From assembly GCA_038040445.1 (NCBI GenBank), contig JBBPIG010000025.1, positions 29,301 through 93,300 of the forward strand: DNA of 64,000 bases, in the 5' to 3' direction. This document shows positions 29,187 to 38,140 of this stretch, one piece after another. A model generated the notes under the pieces. That model worked only from the letters and a program-made list of their open reading frames with translations. It had not been told where the DNA came from and ran no database searches. Origin of the DNA: Acidobacteriota bacterium (GTDB lineage: Bacteria > Acidobacteriota > Blastocatellia > UBA7656). The position numbers and the translations under genes are program-made. Position 1 is the first letter of the stretch. Every line of letters starts with the position of its first letter.

Positions 29187-29588
29187 TGTATCCCCCTGAG
29201 TTCGTTTATTTCGCCGGCCCTCTGAGCCTGCGATTGAAACCTGCCAACCGAGACTGTGTTGGAATGCATCACCCATGCCTCTGACCATCGTATCGAAACC
29301 ATCCGCTACAATGCATAAACAGTCTCGATAGACTGTCAGGGCAACATACGTGCCGCTATGTCGACAGCCCCAGCGGAAAGCTGATTGAGCACACACTGAG
29401 GGGGAGAAGATCCAAGAGGGTGAAGACGAGAGCAAAGCTGACTTTGTATAGGAGCGACCGGCGCCAGGTAGGAATATGACTAACCACAGAGACTCCGAAA
29501 CCAGGCGGATATTCCGAGACTTGCAACCTTTGCAATGACCAACGCGACAAGCGTCGTAGTGCGACGAGAAACGTCCTCGACGGTACTC
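29187..29588. other. Gene-free stretch downstream of the Cys-rich small gene
   Basis: About 400 bases. Open frames exist but none has a ribosome-binding site, family resemblance or the codon pattern of the neighbours. It must include the promoter of the BON gene. Confidence 0.5.
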
Positions 29589-29753
29589 CTATCTGGGCTG
29601 ATAGGACAAAATATCCGGTTTTGTATCGGCGTTCTCCCTTTCTGTTCTGTCCTGGCACTCCTGGCAATATGCCTCATTGGTAGCCGCTGGCTTATTGCAA
29701 GGCCCACCTCGATGATTGTCGTGCTGCGTAGTTGTACAGGTGCATTGTTGCAT
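29589..29753 (-). CDS. Small Cys-rich, zinc-ribbon-like protein
   Basis: A 54-residue protein from ATG 29753, with AGGAGG seven bases upstream. Cysteines and histidines are spaced as in a metal site: MQQCTCTTTQHDNH, then GGPCNKPA and AYCQECQDR. The C-x-C, C and C-x-x-C pattern resembles small metal-binding proteins that are widespread but uncharacterised. The tail is polar. An in-frame TTG at 29828 would add an unlikely N-terminus. Confidence 0.65.
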   Translation of the reverse strand: MQQCTCTTTQHDNHRGGPCNKPAATNEAYCQECQDRTERENADTKPDILSYQPR

Positions 29754-30020
29754 TGTTCTGCCTCCTTCACTCAGCAATCCCGCGAACCGTCGGGACCGGG
29801 GTTTCTTAACCTTGCTCACCGGGAGCAAGGCGCTGGTTTTCTCAACGCTACGCTCCCGTCCAGATTTACAGGAGCAGAATAGCCTTTGCCCAGGAGCGCC
29901 GCAATCTCGGCGACCACTTCTTTCGTCGATTGATCATGCGCGTCGCTTGCCGCTAGAGATGTTGTTGGCCTTCGGCACTTCTTGGTCTTGGTTAGTTGAA
30001 TCAAGACAGAGCAGTCGCCC

Positions 30021-30227
30021 TCAACTGTCTGACCATGTCAGTACCAGTGAGTCTCCGGCATGCTGACAGTCAGTTATGATCAGGTCGGGATGCTCAGCGC
30101 CCGCCATGTAAAGTCCTTCCCGGCCATCGCTAGCAACGACTACGGCGAATCCTTCGATGTTAGGTGCAGGTAGCTTAATTCGCGTGTGTCGAGATTGGTC
30201 ATCAACGACAAGAATCTTGCTCGGCAT
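30021..30227 (-). pseudogene. Truncated response-regulator receiver domain
   Basis: The first 55 codons read as a receiver domain: MPSKILVVDDQ with the acidic pair Asp9-Asp10, then GFAVVVASDGREGL and HPDLIITD with the phospho-acceptor Asp. The sequence then departs from the family (CQHAGDSLVLTWSDS) and stops, so the second half with the conserved Thr/Ser and Lys is missing. The middle of helix 1 is also odd (QSRHTRIKLPAPN). No ribosome-binding site is seen. Interpreted as a decayed gene. Confidence 0.65.
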
Positions 30228-30340
30228 TAGGCGGCTGCCCTCTGATGGATACTCGCAAGCATCAACCCGGATAGAATACCCACGGTCCTAGCCATAGGCA
30301 AACCAATGCGTAATAATCAAAGCAAAAGAAGACAACCGAC

Positions 30341-31870
30341 TCAAGCAATCATCGATTTTAGATAGGCGTTGGGATCGTGATCCATCGCGCCCTCCGGGAG
30401 CCATTCCCACAATGGCCCAAGATCCTTTCGCGCGAGGTCTACATAAAACTGCGGAAGCTCGGTCGTCTCGCGTTCGAAGTAGCGCCGGAACTGCCGGTCA
30501 GTGTCCAGCCGGCGACGCACTTCGCTGTGGTACTTGATTCTTCCAAAACCTTCCGAAGACACCGCGCGCACTACGTTCATCCACCGCGGGATCATGGTCT
30601 TGGTCGCCCGGTAGCGATTGAAGATCGCCCGCCACGAGTATGTATACTTGACCAGATCGATCACCCGCTCGTAGAAGTCAGGCCACGAATAGTTCTTTGG
30701 CTTCACGTTCATCGCTTGATTGTTGTTCAAGAACTGAAACGGAAATGGCAAAACACGATTGGCGCGCTGGTATTCCAAATTCAGCGGCGCAGCTTGTCCA
30801 AACGCTGACAGCAGGGAATAGCCGGGAAACGCGCCCGGCGCCAGGTCCACAAAACGCTTGGTCAGCTCAAACGGTTCTTCTCCTTCGTCCACGTCCAGGC
30901 CCAGTACAAAGTTCGTCTGGATGTAAGGCATGTATCTCAGAATCATGTTGACGTGATCGGAGACCTGCCTGACTTTGTCCATCCCTTTCATTTTCCCGGT
31001 CTTCGATTTATCGCCCAGGTCGTACCAGGACTCTATGCCCGGCAACAGTGCTTTGAATCCATTCTGTTTGAGCCGCTTCAGATGCGGCTCGGACAGAAGC
31101 GACAAGCTGCTTTCGGCGATGAAATCGATGCTGTCTGGCGGCACGGCTTCCTCGATCGCATCCATAATGTCGTTGAACCGAACACCGAAGTTTGGATCGT
31201 GCCAACCGACCAGCGGCCGCTTGAACTGCTGCAGCAGAAATCGCAGGTCTTCCTTGATCACATCGACATTGAGCGGCTGATACGGTATGACCGAGTCGAT
31301 ACAAAAGCTGCACGTATAAGGACAGCCCAGGCTGCCAATCATCGGGACCATCTTTATCAGCGGCGCCTTCTTGAGAGTCGGCTCGATGTACTTCCACCGC
31401 TCGCGCACTCCGGGAAGCGCCGCCGGTTGCTGCTTCGCCGCGACGCGTATTCCAGCGGGCCGGTGCTCCGAGCAGTCTTGCAGAACATCACGGACCGCCG
31501 CTTCGTCGGTGAATCCGAGTACGTAGTCGAAGTACTTCAGTGCGTCTTGCGGGTAGCAGCGGGCGTGGGGGCCGCCCAGCGCGGTGATCGCGCCCCTCGA
31601 ACGGAACACATTGCTGAGCGCGTACGCGAGCTGCGCAGCCTCGGTGAACGCGCCTATGAAGACGAGGTCCACATTGTCGGGTAACTCGTCAACCAGATTC
31701 TCAAACCCTGTGTAGCACACAAGAGTGACGTCGTGACCTTGTTGCTCGCACCATACCGCTATTACCTGGGGCATGATCGCCGCGAAATTGGCATTCATCA
31801 CGCGCGCGAACATTGCGCGAGTAGGTCCTTTGGAGACGAGGTCGATGACTCCGATACGAAGCTTTCTCAT
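30341..31870 (-). CDS. B12-binding-domain radical SAM protein
   Basis: A 509-residue enzyme. Residues 1-165 resemble a cobalamin-binding Rossmann domain (AFTEAAQLAYALSNVFRSRG, LGGPHARCYP), and the radical SAM core follows with the [4Fe-4S] motif GCPYTCSFC (Cys at CxxxCxxC). The C-terminal 150 residues form a helical domain found in this subgroup. Radical SAM enzymes with B12 domains carry out methylations or rearrangements; the substrate here is unknown. It is monocistronic, flanked by gaps on both sides. Confidence 0.85.
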   Translation of the reverse strand: MRKLRIGVIDLVSKGPTRAMFARVMNANFAAIMPQVIAVWCEQQGHDVTLVCYTGFENLVDELPDNVDLVFIGAFTEAAQLAYALSNVFRSRGAITALGGPHARCYPQDALKYFDYVLGFTDEAAVRDVLQDCSEHRPAGIRVAAKQQPAALPGVRERWKYIEPTLKKAPLIKMVPMIGSLGCPYTCSFCIDSVIPYQPLNVDVIKEDLRFLLQQFKRPLVGWHDPNFGVRFNDIMDAIEEAVPPDSIDFIAESSLSLLSEPHLKRLKQNGFKALLPGIESWYDLGDKSKTGKMKGMDKVRQVSDHVNMILRYMPYIQTNFVLGLDVDEGEEPFELTKRFVDLAPGAFPGYSLLSAFGQAAPLNLEYQRANRVLPFPFQFLNNNQAMNVKPKNYSWPDFYERVIDLVKYTYSWRAIFNRYRATKTMIPRWMNVVRAVSSEGFGRIKYHSEVRRRLDTDRQFRRYFERETTELPQFYVDLARKDLGPLWEWLPEGAMDHDPNAYLKSMIA

Positions 31871-32193
31871 AATCGAAAGGGTATCCGCCGAGAAGAGAGG
31901 TGATTGTTGTTGGCCACGCGTGCCTTTGAATACTAAAGCTCAAGTACCGGTTGGCAAGCACCTATTCATTGAGTGCGCCCAATATATTGGATGTCGACTC
32001 ATCTGTCAATGGGCAGGCTGTGTGTCCGGCTTCGCGGATTGTAAGGGATCAGATGCTTATTTGGCGAAGCGGGCCATCGACCACGGGCGATTGTGCTCGA
32101 GGGAGTCGAACCCAATCGGCCTAAATCCGCATCAGCTCACATTGCCGGCTTGCTGAGAGTCAGTCTGTAAGTCTAACGGGAGAGCCCGCCTCT
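31871..32193. other. Gene-free stretch between radical SAM and rseP-like genes
   Basis: About 320 bases. No supported gene. AGCCCGC (32183-32189) pairs with GCGGGCT (32204-32210), a small hairpin that spans the stop codon of the protease gene and may help end its transcript. Confidence 0.5.
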
Positions 32194-33588
32194 CTATCTA
32201 TTCGCGGGCTGCTCTGTCTGCTGCGGCGACGGGCCTCGGCCGGGGATCCGTTTCAAGATGTCGTTGACAATAACGAAACCCATCAACAGCATCAACATAA
32301 CCAGTCCAACCTGCATCATTCGTTCTTTGATGCGCAGGCTTAGCGTTAACCCGAACAGGCCCAGAAGCGCTTCGAGCCCAAGCATGAATATCAGTCCGCC
32401 GTCGAGCACCGGTATGGGCAACAAGTTGAAGACGCCAAGGTTCAGCGAGAGTATTGCCATCAACCGGAAAACCTGTTCCGAACCGGCCTGAGCAGCCTGT
32501 CCAACTATCTGAGCAATCCCGACTGGACCAGTCAGCGTTTCGCTCGCGGAGCGTTTGCCTACAAACACCTGAGCAAGCGCCGTCTTTGTCAATTTGACTA
32601 TCCGAATGTTCTCGTCGATCGAGAACTTGATCGCGGCGACCAGCGACAAGCGCTGATTCACCATCTCGCGGCCGGTTATCGTCTGGGTGAAGCCCAATCG
32701 CAACTCCCCGTCGTTCAGTCGCGGAGTCGCTTGAATATCTACCACACTCCCGTCGTCCCGCCGGACCGTGAGAGTTAGAGGCTTGTCGACGCTATTTCGA
32801 ATCGCGCTGATCACGTCCATAGTCCCGTATTCACTCTGCTCGACGCGCTTCCCGTTGACCGCGATGATGTTGTCACCCGGTTTCAAACCGGCGACCTCCG
32901 CGGGCTCGCCTGGGGCTACATCCCTGACCGTGATTCGCTCGTCATTCGCTTTAAGCCCGGAGTATCCGATCTTCTCCTGATCGAAAGCGCGTGACCCCAC
33001 GTGCAGCGTGATTTGCAGGGTCTCGCCGTCGCGCGCTACGACGAGAGGAAGATCCTGTTCGGGGTTAACCGCGATATGGTCTTCAAGGTCCTGCCACGTT
33101 GGGTTATTGATGCCGTCGATCCTGACGATCAAGTCGCCTGGCCGCAGGCCGGCGCGTTCGGCCGGTAAATTCGGCTCGACGGCTTTGACCAGGGCGGGCT
33201 GGTTCAGATAGGCCGGCACATCGTGGTGAATCATCGCCATCGCCGCAGGTATGGCAAGCGCTGTCAGGATGTTCATCATTGGACCGGCAACAGCAACGCA
33301 CAATCGCTGCCATTTGGGTTTGGACATGAATTCATGGTCCGCGCCGGTCCGCTGCTCATCAAGGTTCTCGCCGGCCATCTTGACGTAGCCACCCAGCGGT
33401 ATGAGGCTGATGCGATAGTCGGTGTCGCCCTTGCGAAATCCCCAGAGTCGCTTGCCAAATCCAACGCTGAATACGTCGACTCGAATTCCGAAAAACTTGG
33501 CGACGATGAAATGCCCGAACTCGTGTATTACAACCATCGCACCGAGCACGAGGATAAAAACTACTATCATCTGCAAAAAACTTGCCAA
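32194..33588 (-). CDS. rseP: RseP-type site-2 zinc metalloprotease
   Basis: A 464-residue intramembrane protease. The zinc motif HEFGH lies in the first helix (residues 23-27), two PDZ domains occupy the periplasmic part (NQPALVKAVEPNLPAERAGLRPGD and ITVRDVAPGEPAEVAGLKPGD), and the second zinc ligand helix reads NLLPIPVLDGG. It performs the second cleavage of membrane proteins such as anti-sigma factors. The start is TTG 33588, chosen for AAGGAG six bases upstream; there is no ATG at this end. Not next to dxr or bamA, its usual partners. Confidence 0.93.
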   Translation of the reverse strand: MASFLQMIVVFILVLGAMVVIHEFGHFIVAKFFGIRVDVFSVGFGKRLWGFRKGDTDYRISLIPLGGYVKMAGENLDEQRTGADHEFMSKPKWQRLCVAVAGPMMNILTALAIPAAMAMIHHDVPAYLNQPALVKAVEPNLPAERAGLRPGDLIVRIDGINNPTWQDLEDHIAVNPEQDLPLVVARDGETLQITLHVGSRAFDQEKIGYSGLKANDERITVRDVAPGEPAEVAGLKPGDNIIAVNGKRVEQSEYGTMDVISAIRNSVDKPLTLTVRRDDGSVVDIQATPRLNDGELRLGFTQTITGREMVNQRLSLVAAIKFSIDENIRIVKLTKTALAQVFVGKRSASETLTGPVGIAQIVGQAAQAGSEQVFRLMAILSLNLGVFNLLPIPVLDGGLIFMLGLEALLGLFGLTLSLRIKERMMQVGLVMLMLLMGFVIVNDILKRIPGRGPSPQQTEQPANR

Positions 33589-33741
33589 GACCGTCTCCTT
33601 CTTTTGGCGTGATCACGCTGCCGCCCGCGCCCGAATGATATTAAATCTGTTGTGCGATCGCCGCGCCGCAACTTCTTTCAAGTCTATCGTAGAGACCGAA
33701 GGGTGTCTACCGTGGGAGAGTTCGCGAACCGCGCACTAAAC

Positions 33742-33770
33742 TTGAGAATAGCCAGTCGATGTAGTAGACT
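33742..33770 (+). promoter_or_regulatory. Sigma-70-type promoter of the zinc-ribbon gene
   Basis: TTGAGA (33742-33747), 17-base spacer, TAGACT (33765-33770), 29 bases before the GTG start at 33800. Confidence 0.55.
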
Positions 33771-33799
33771 CTGCCTTGAACAAAACGTGGAGGAACTCT

Positions 33800-34543
33800 G
33801 TGAGCCCTGAATTGAATCAGCTCATTGAGCTCCAGGAACTCGATCTAGAGATACAGCGTATATCGGACCGCCTTTCGAGAATACCGGAAGAACGGGATAG
33901 GACAGAAAACGAATTCAAACAGCACGCCGCTGAGTTCCTGGACCTGAAGAGCAAGCACGAACGAACCCTCGAAGACCGCAAGCTGCTAGAAGCCGAACTG
34001 GCCACCACCCAACAAAACCACGAGAAGTTTGAGCGCGACAAAACGAAAGTGCAGAACGAGAAGGAGTATACCGCCGTCTTGCGCGAGATTGACACTGCTC
34101 GAAAACACATCAGCGCGCTGGAAACCGAAATCATCAAGCGGATGGAGGAGATTGAAACGTTTGACGCCGAGCTTGCCGTCAAAACACCCGGCGTCGAGCG
34201 ATTGCGCGCCGAGGTTGATCTGAGTCTGGCCGCGTTGCAAAAGGAACAAGAGGAAGCTGACCACGTGTTGGTTGAATTCGGCGAGCGCAGAAAGAAGCTG
34301 GCGGGTCAGATGCCAAGACACCTTTTCTCCACCTACGAGCGGATGTCACGTCTGGGGCGAGGACAGGCCCTGGCTGAGGTTCGCAGCAACGGCATCTGCT
34401 CAGCATGCAGAGTAAGGGTCCGTCCCAAAATATTCAGCGACGTCCGCAAAGGCGATCAGTTGATTATTTGTGAGAACTGCGGCCGGATTCTTTACTACCG
34501 TGACCAGACTTCTCAGTCAGCGGGAGCTGCAACGCCTGACTAA
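33800..34543 (+). CDS. Coiled-coil protein with C4 zinc ribbon (DUF164/CdsZ-like)
   Basis: A 247-residue protein. Residues 1-180 are a long charged coiled coil (LIELQELDLEIQRISDRLSRI onwards); the C-terminus has a zinc ribbon with CSAC and CENC pairs, ending GRILYYRD. This is the DUF164/zf-RING_7 architecture, whose members act near ribosomes or nucleic acids. GTG 33800 is selected because GGAGG lies six bases upstream; a TTG at 33776 lies before that site. Confidence 0.85.
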   Translation: MSPELNQLIELQELDLEIQRISDRLSRIPEERDRTENEFKQHAAEFLDLKSKHERTLEDRKLLEAELATTQQNHEKFERDKTKVQNEKEYTAVLREIDTARKHISALETEIIKRMEEIETFDAELAVKTPGVERLRAEVDLSLAALQKEQEEADHVLVEFGERRKKLAGQMPRHLFSTYERMSRLGRGQALAEVRSNGICSACRVRVRPKIFSDVRKGDQLIICENCGRILYYRDQTSQSAGAATPD

Positions 34544-34679
34544 GCACCTCAGCCTTCGGCGTTGTCTGCATAATTTCGGTCTGCGATACACCACGTACCG
34601 AACTTGTGGCATAGTTTCTAGCGTGATACGCAACCCGTGACCTTTAGCGAATACACAGCAGCGTCTCGATTGAATCCTC

Positions 34680-35564
34680 GTGAGCGGACAGGCACTCGAA
34701 AGACTGTATATCGAAGGGATCGCTGAATCCTGGCTTAAGACGGCCGACGGCCGCGATACCAGCACGCTGGTCTACCGGCCCGCGGTGCTTATCGAGTGCG
34801 CGGTCAACTACCGCAGCCTCCGAGCGGGACTCAATCACTCCGAGGAGCGCAGCTACTCTGCCTGGCTTCCGGAGTCGGATCTCGCCATAGACTGGGATTC
34901 CCCCGCCGGCGAGTTTGATGAGCGATCACAACTTGCTTCGCAACCCGATCCGGCCATAAGCTATCGCCCGGGAAACTACCTGACAACCTGGTCCGACTTC
35001 GAACAGTGCGTTGCCGACTTGACAGGAAAGCTCGTGAGAGCCGAACGCCTTAGTGTTTATTTCAATCCGGTGTTTGGACTCTACTCCGCGCCGGGCGATC
35101 GGCTCGATGATTTTCTTGGCCGCGTCGCCGACGCCGCGCTGGGCCGCATTGAGCCCGAGCTTAAGAGGCTGCGCAACCGGTTCGAGTTGCAGCTCGAGCA
35201 AGTGCGCGAAGCTCAAGCATTGAAAGGCCAGCTTGCGGAGAACCTTAACCTTGAGAGCTTTATTTCAAACAAGCTGCATTTCTTCCAAAGCGAAAACAGA
35301 TTGGCTGGGATGTTCTCAACACTGGCAGGCGCCGTGTTCGGCTCTGCTGAGCCGCGATCTCAAGAGGAACCATACCGGGCCGATGAAGCGGAACTGCGCG
35401 AAGATCTCGAGCGCATCGAGCAAGAAGCCAGCGAAGCTCTACGCGCGCTATACGATGAATATCTGACGCTGGCCAATGAATACGATACCTTCGAAATCGG
35501 ACTCCAGCCCGACAACATACAGGTGATTCGCGAAGTTTTGGTATGGGTGCCGGTCCATGAATAG
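34680..35564 (+). CDS. Hypothetical protein with coiled-coil regions
   Basis: A 294-residue protein, GTG start, family not recognised. Residues 150-200 and 220-265 are charged helices that could form coiled coils (ELKRLRNRFELQLEQVREAQAL; EDLERIEQEASEALRALYDEY), and it ends in a short beta segment (IQVIREVLVWVPVHE). No signal peptide or membrane helix. The stop codon TAG lies inside the first unit of heptamer tract E. Confidence 0.65.
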   Translation: MSGQALERLYIEGIAESWLKTADGRDTSTLVYRPAVLIECAVNYRSLRAGLNHSEERSYSAWLPESDLAIDWDSPAGEFDERSQLASQPDPAISYRPGNYLTTWSDFEQCVADLTGKLVRAERLSVYFNPVFGLYSAPGDRLDDFLGRVADAALGRIEPELKRLRNRFELQLEQVREAQALKGQLAENLNLESFISNKLHFFQSENRLAGMFSTLAGAVFGSAEPRSQEEPYRADEAELREDLERIEQEASEALRALYDEYLTLANEYDTFEIGLQPDNIQVIREVLVWVPVHE

Positions 35565-35672
35565 AGCAAAGAGCAAAGAGCAAAGGGCAAAGGGCAACAA
35601 AGCAAGTGGAGCGGATTTGCTGTCTGCTTGTTGCCCTTTCCGCTTTGCTCTTTGCTCTTCGCCCTTTGCGTT
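35562..35672. repeat. Heptamer array with inverted right arm (tract E, AGAGCAA unit)
   Basis: From the stop codon of the preceding gene: AGAGCAA repeated three times, then AGGGCAA twice, a loop of about 40 bases, then TTGCCCT, TTGCTCT and TTGCTCT units in the complementary orientation. The period and arm design equal tracts A-D although the unit sequence is unrelated. It ends about 20 bases before the NAD kinase start. Confidence 0.9.
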
Positions 35673-35691
35673 TTGTGTGTGACTTATTCTT

Positions 35692-36561
35692 ATGGCCCAG
35701 CAACCACCAGCGCGAATCGGTATCATCACCAAGCCAAACGAACCGCGCGCGGCGGAGCTTGCGGCGCGCATCGCGGAATGGGCGGCTGATCACGAAATCA
35801 ACCTGTTCGTAAACGACCGCGTTAAAGATTTGCTGCCCGGCACCTTCTCCGCTTCGGCAAGAGAGATCGCCGACAACTGCGATGTGCTGATCGTGCTGGG
35901 AGGAGACGGCACGATGATCGCGACAGCACGCCTCGTAGGGGGACGCGGGACACCAGTCCTTGGCATCAACCTCGGGACGCTTGGTTACCTGACGGAGTTC
36001 GCTATCGACGAGGCGATCCCGGCGCTGGAGTTCGTGGTTCGCGGTGAGTACGAGATCGTCCAGCGAATGATGCTCGACTGGCGAGTGCTTCGCGATGGCG
36101 ACCAGGTGGGCGCGGGCACGGCGCTCAATGACGTCGTCGTCAACAAATCAGCGCTGGCCCGGATCATAGACATTGACTGCTGGGTTGGCGCCCACTATGT
36201 CACCGGATACCGGTCGGATGGCCTGATCATCGCGACGCCCACCGGCTCGACCGCCTACAACCTCGCCGCCGGCGGACCGATCATCTTTCCGAGCGCTGAA
36301 GCGATTTCCATCTGTCCGATTTGTCCTCACACCCTCACGAATCGGCCTCTGGTGCTTCCCTTCAACGTCGATATCAAGCTCCAGATGAACACGCGCGAGC
36401 AGGAGGTCATGCTGACCGCCGACGGCCAGACGGGTCTGCCGTTGATGGCCGGCGATAGAGTCGAGATACGACGAAGCGCGAAGACCTTCAACACAGTGTG
36501 CGCGAAAGACCGCGATTACTTCGAGATCCTGCGAAGCAAACTGAAATGGAGCGGCAGGTAG
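35692..36561 (+). CDS. nadK: NAD kinase
   Basis: A 289-residue NAD(+) kinase that makes NADP. The diacylglycerol-kinase-type motif GGDGTMIATAR is at about residue 70, NLGTLGYLTEF follows, and the second conserved motif is TPTGSTAYNLAAGGPI. Length and order are normal. No Shine-Dalgarno sequence lies before the ATG; tract E is directly upstream. Confidence 0.95.
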   Translation: MAQQPPARIGIITKPNEPRAAELAARIAEWAADHEINLFVNDRVKDLLPGTFSASAREIADNCDVLIVLGGDGTMIATARLVGGRGTPVLGINLGTLGYLTEFAIDEAIPALEFVVRGEYEIVQRMMLDWRVLRDGDQVGAGTALNDVVVNKSALARIIDIDCWVGAHYVTGYRSDGLIIATPTGSTAYNLAAGGPIIFPSAEAISICPICPHTLTNRPLVLPFNVDIKLQMNTREQEVMLTADGQTGLPLMAGDRVEIRRSAKTFNTVCAKDRDYFEILRSKLKWSGR

Positions 36562-36631
36562 CGTAATCTTAAACCTGCGCGCTATTGTAAAGCCTGAGTC
36601 TGAGTCCGACGCTACATCATCGAGGTCAACG

Positions 36632-37405
36632 ATGCTCTTACCGATAGGAGACGACAATGAAGGTCGGCGGACAACACCCTATATCGTCTACATAATTATC
36701 GCCATCAACGTCGTGGTGTTCCTTCTCTTTCAAAAGGCGGTGATGTCCCCTGAGGGCGTTCGCTTCACGTACGGTTATTCGGTAGTGCCTTATGAGATAA
36801 CGACCGGCGTCGACCTGAAAGGACCTATCGTATTGCCAGGCGCAGGGTCCGAGCTCGGACCTCGGCTTGGACAACGTCCGGTGGAGATACCGGAGGCGCC
36901 CGGCCCTTCCCCCATCTACTTGACTCTGCTCACGGCGATGTTCATGCACGGCGGCTGGATGCATATCATCGGCAACATGCTTTACCTGTTCATATTCGGA
37001 GACAACATCGAAGACAACTTCGGACACGGGAAGTTTCTGATCTTTTACTTGGTATGCGGATTCGCGGCGTCGTTCTCCCACATCTTCGTTGACCCGAATT
37101 CCCCGATCCCATCGCTGGGAGCGTCGGGCGCGATCGCTGGAGTGCTCGGCGCCTACCTTATCCTGTTCCCCCGCAATCGCGTTCGAACCTTACTGCCACT
37201 GGGATTCCTGTGGACGACGATCGAGCTTCCGGCCGTCGTCGTGCTTGGCTTCTGGATTGTGATTCAGATTTTCAGCCAGTATACGGCTACGTTCAGCCCA
37301 GGCTCTGGGGGAGGAGTCGCCTACATGGCGCACATCGGCGGCTTCGCCACCGGACTCTTGCTTTGCTTCCTGTTCCGCAACCGCAACAACGCTTCCTATC
37401 GGTGA
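36632..37405 (+). CDS. Rhomboid family intramembrane serine protease
   Basis: A 257-residue membrane protein with about six helices. The rhomboid motifs are present: HGGWMHIIGNMLYLFIFG in the second helix, the catalytic Ser in GASGAIAGVLGAYL, and the catalytic His in HIGGFATG. An unusual insert of about 60 residues separates helix 1 from the HGGWMH segment. It cleaves within membrane helices; substrate unknown. Confidence 0.92.
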   Translation: MLLPIGDDNEGRRTTPYIVYIIIAINVVVFLLFQKAVMSPEGVRFTYGYSVVPYEITTGVDLKGPIVLPGAGSELGPRLGQRPVEIPEAPGPSPIYLTLLTAMFMHGGWMHIIGNMLYLFIFGDNIEDNFGHGKFLIFYLVCGFAASFSHIFVDPNSPIPSLGASGAIAGVLGAYLILFPRNRVRTLLPLGFLWTTIELPAVVVLGFWIVIQIFSQYTATFSPGSGGGVAYMAHIGGFATGLLLCFLFRNRNNASYR

Positions 37406-37491
37406 AACCGGTTCGCATTGACCGGAATTGGTCTGCGCTAATATCAGTCTGGAGCCTCTCGCCTTAGTCAGAGGGGTGGAAGGAGCCGCCG

Positions 37492-37902
37492 ATGTCCACA
37501 GAAGTCCTGGAACACTCAGGTCTGGTAATTGAAGAGACTCCGGCGGAGGCGATGAATCTTCCCGAGCTGGACACGTTCGGGTACAAGTACCAAGGCAAAG
37601 AGATAAACATATCGTTCACCTGTCCGGAATTCACGGCGATCTGCCCGTTCTCGGACTTCCCCGATTTCGCAACGATCAAGATCGACTACGTACCCGCTGA
37701 GCTTTGCGTCGAGTTGAAGTCGCTCAAGCTCTACATAAACGCGTTCAGGCCGGTGAAGATATTTCACGAACACGTCGTCAATCGGATCCTCGAAGACTTT
37801 GTGCGTGCCTGCGATCCGGTGGCCGTCGATATCGAAGGCGACTTCCACATCCGAGGCAATATCAAGACTGTCATCCGCGCTTCGTATCGGCGAGAGAAAT
37901 AG
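37492..37902 (+). CDS. queF: NADPH-dependent preQ0 reductase QueF
   Basis: A 136-residue QueF of the short, unimodular type. It reduces the nitrile preQ0 to preQ1 in queuosine synthesis. The nucleophile is Cys51 in [13 protein letters not shown], with the conserved Asp58; the motif ELKSLKLY follows at 74-81 and FHEHVVNRI at about 90-98. The usual TGQPDF is replaced by SDFPDF. AAGGAG lies seven bases before the ATG. The stop codon abuts heptamer tract D. No other queuosine gene is nearby. Confidence 0.94.
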   Translation: MSTEVLEHSGLVIEETPAEAMNLPELDTFGYKYQGKEINISFTCPEFTAICPFSDFPDFATIKIDYVPAELCVELKSLKLYINAFRPVKIFHEHVVNRILEDFVRACDPVAVDIEGDFHIRGNIKTVIRASYRREK

Positions 37903-38133
37903 TTCGGGGTTCGGGGTTCAGGGTTCAGGGTTCGGGGTCCAGGGTTCGGGGTTCAGGGTTCGGGGTCCAGGGTTCAGGGTTCGGGGTTCGGTTCAGGCTT
38001 AGGTGCCGGACGCTGATTGTTACGGCAAATAGGCAATCTAAGTAATTAACGTTCAACCGGGAACCTCAAACTCCGAACCCTGAACCCCGAACTCTGAACC
38101 CCGAACCCTGAACTCTGAACCCCGAACCCCGAG
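37903..38133. repeat. Heptamer array with inverted right arm (tract D, GGTTCAG/GGTTCGG unit)
   Basis: A left arm of about 13 units alternating GGTTCAG, GGTTCGG and GGTCCAG begins at the queF stop. A loop of about 65 AT-richer bases (37998-38060) follows, then about ten complementary units (CTGAACC, CCGAACC) end 7 bases before the next ATG. It is the longest complete tract in the window. Confidence 0.92.
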
Positions 38134-38140
38134 CATTCCC

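Noticed and set aside
29816-30004. Minus-strand 62-codon frame in the decayed region
   Set aside because: Begins with TTG without a ribosome-binding site; its middle part looks slightly protein-like, but no family was recognised.
30953-31684. Plus-strand 243-codon open frame opposite the radical SAM gene
   Set aside because: Shadow of the real gene on the other strand, which has intact CxxxCxxC and domain motifs.
37903-38133. Telomere-like or origin (iteron) function of the GGTTCAG arrays
   Set aside because: The arrays occur several times between ordinary housekeeping genes and there is no dnaA, rep gene or chromosome end nearby.
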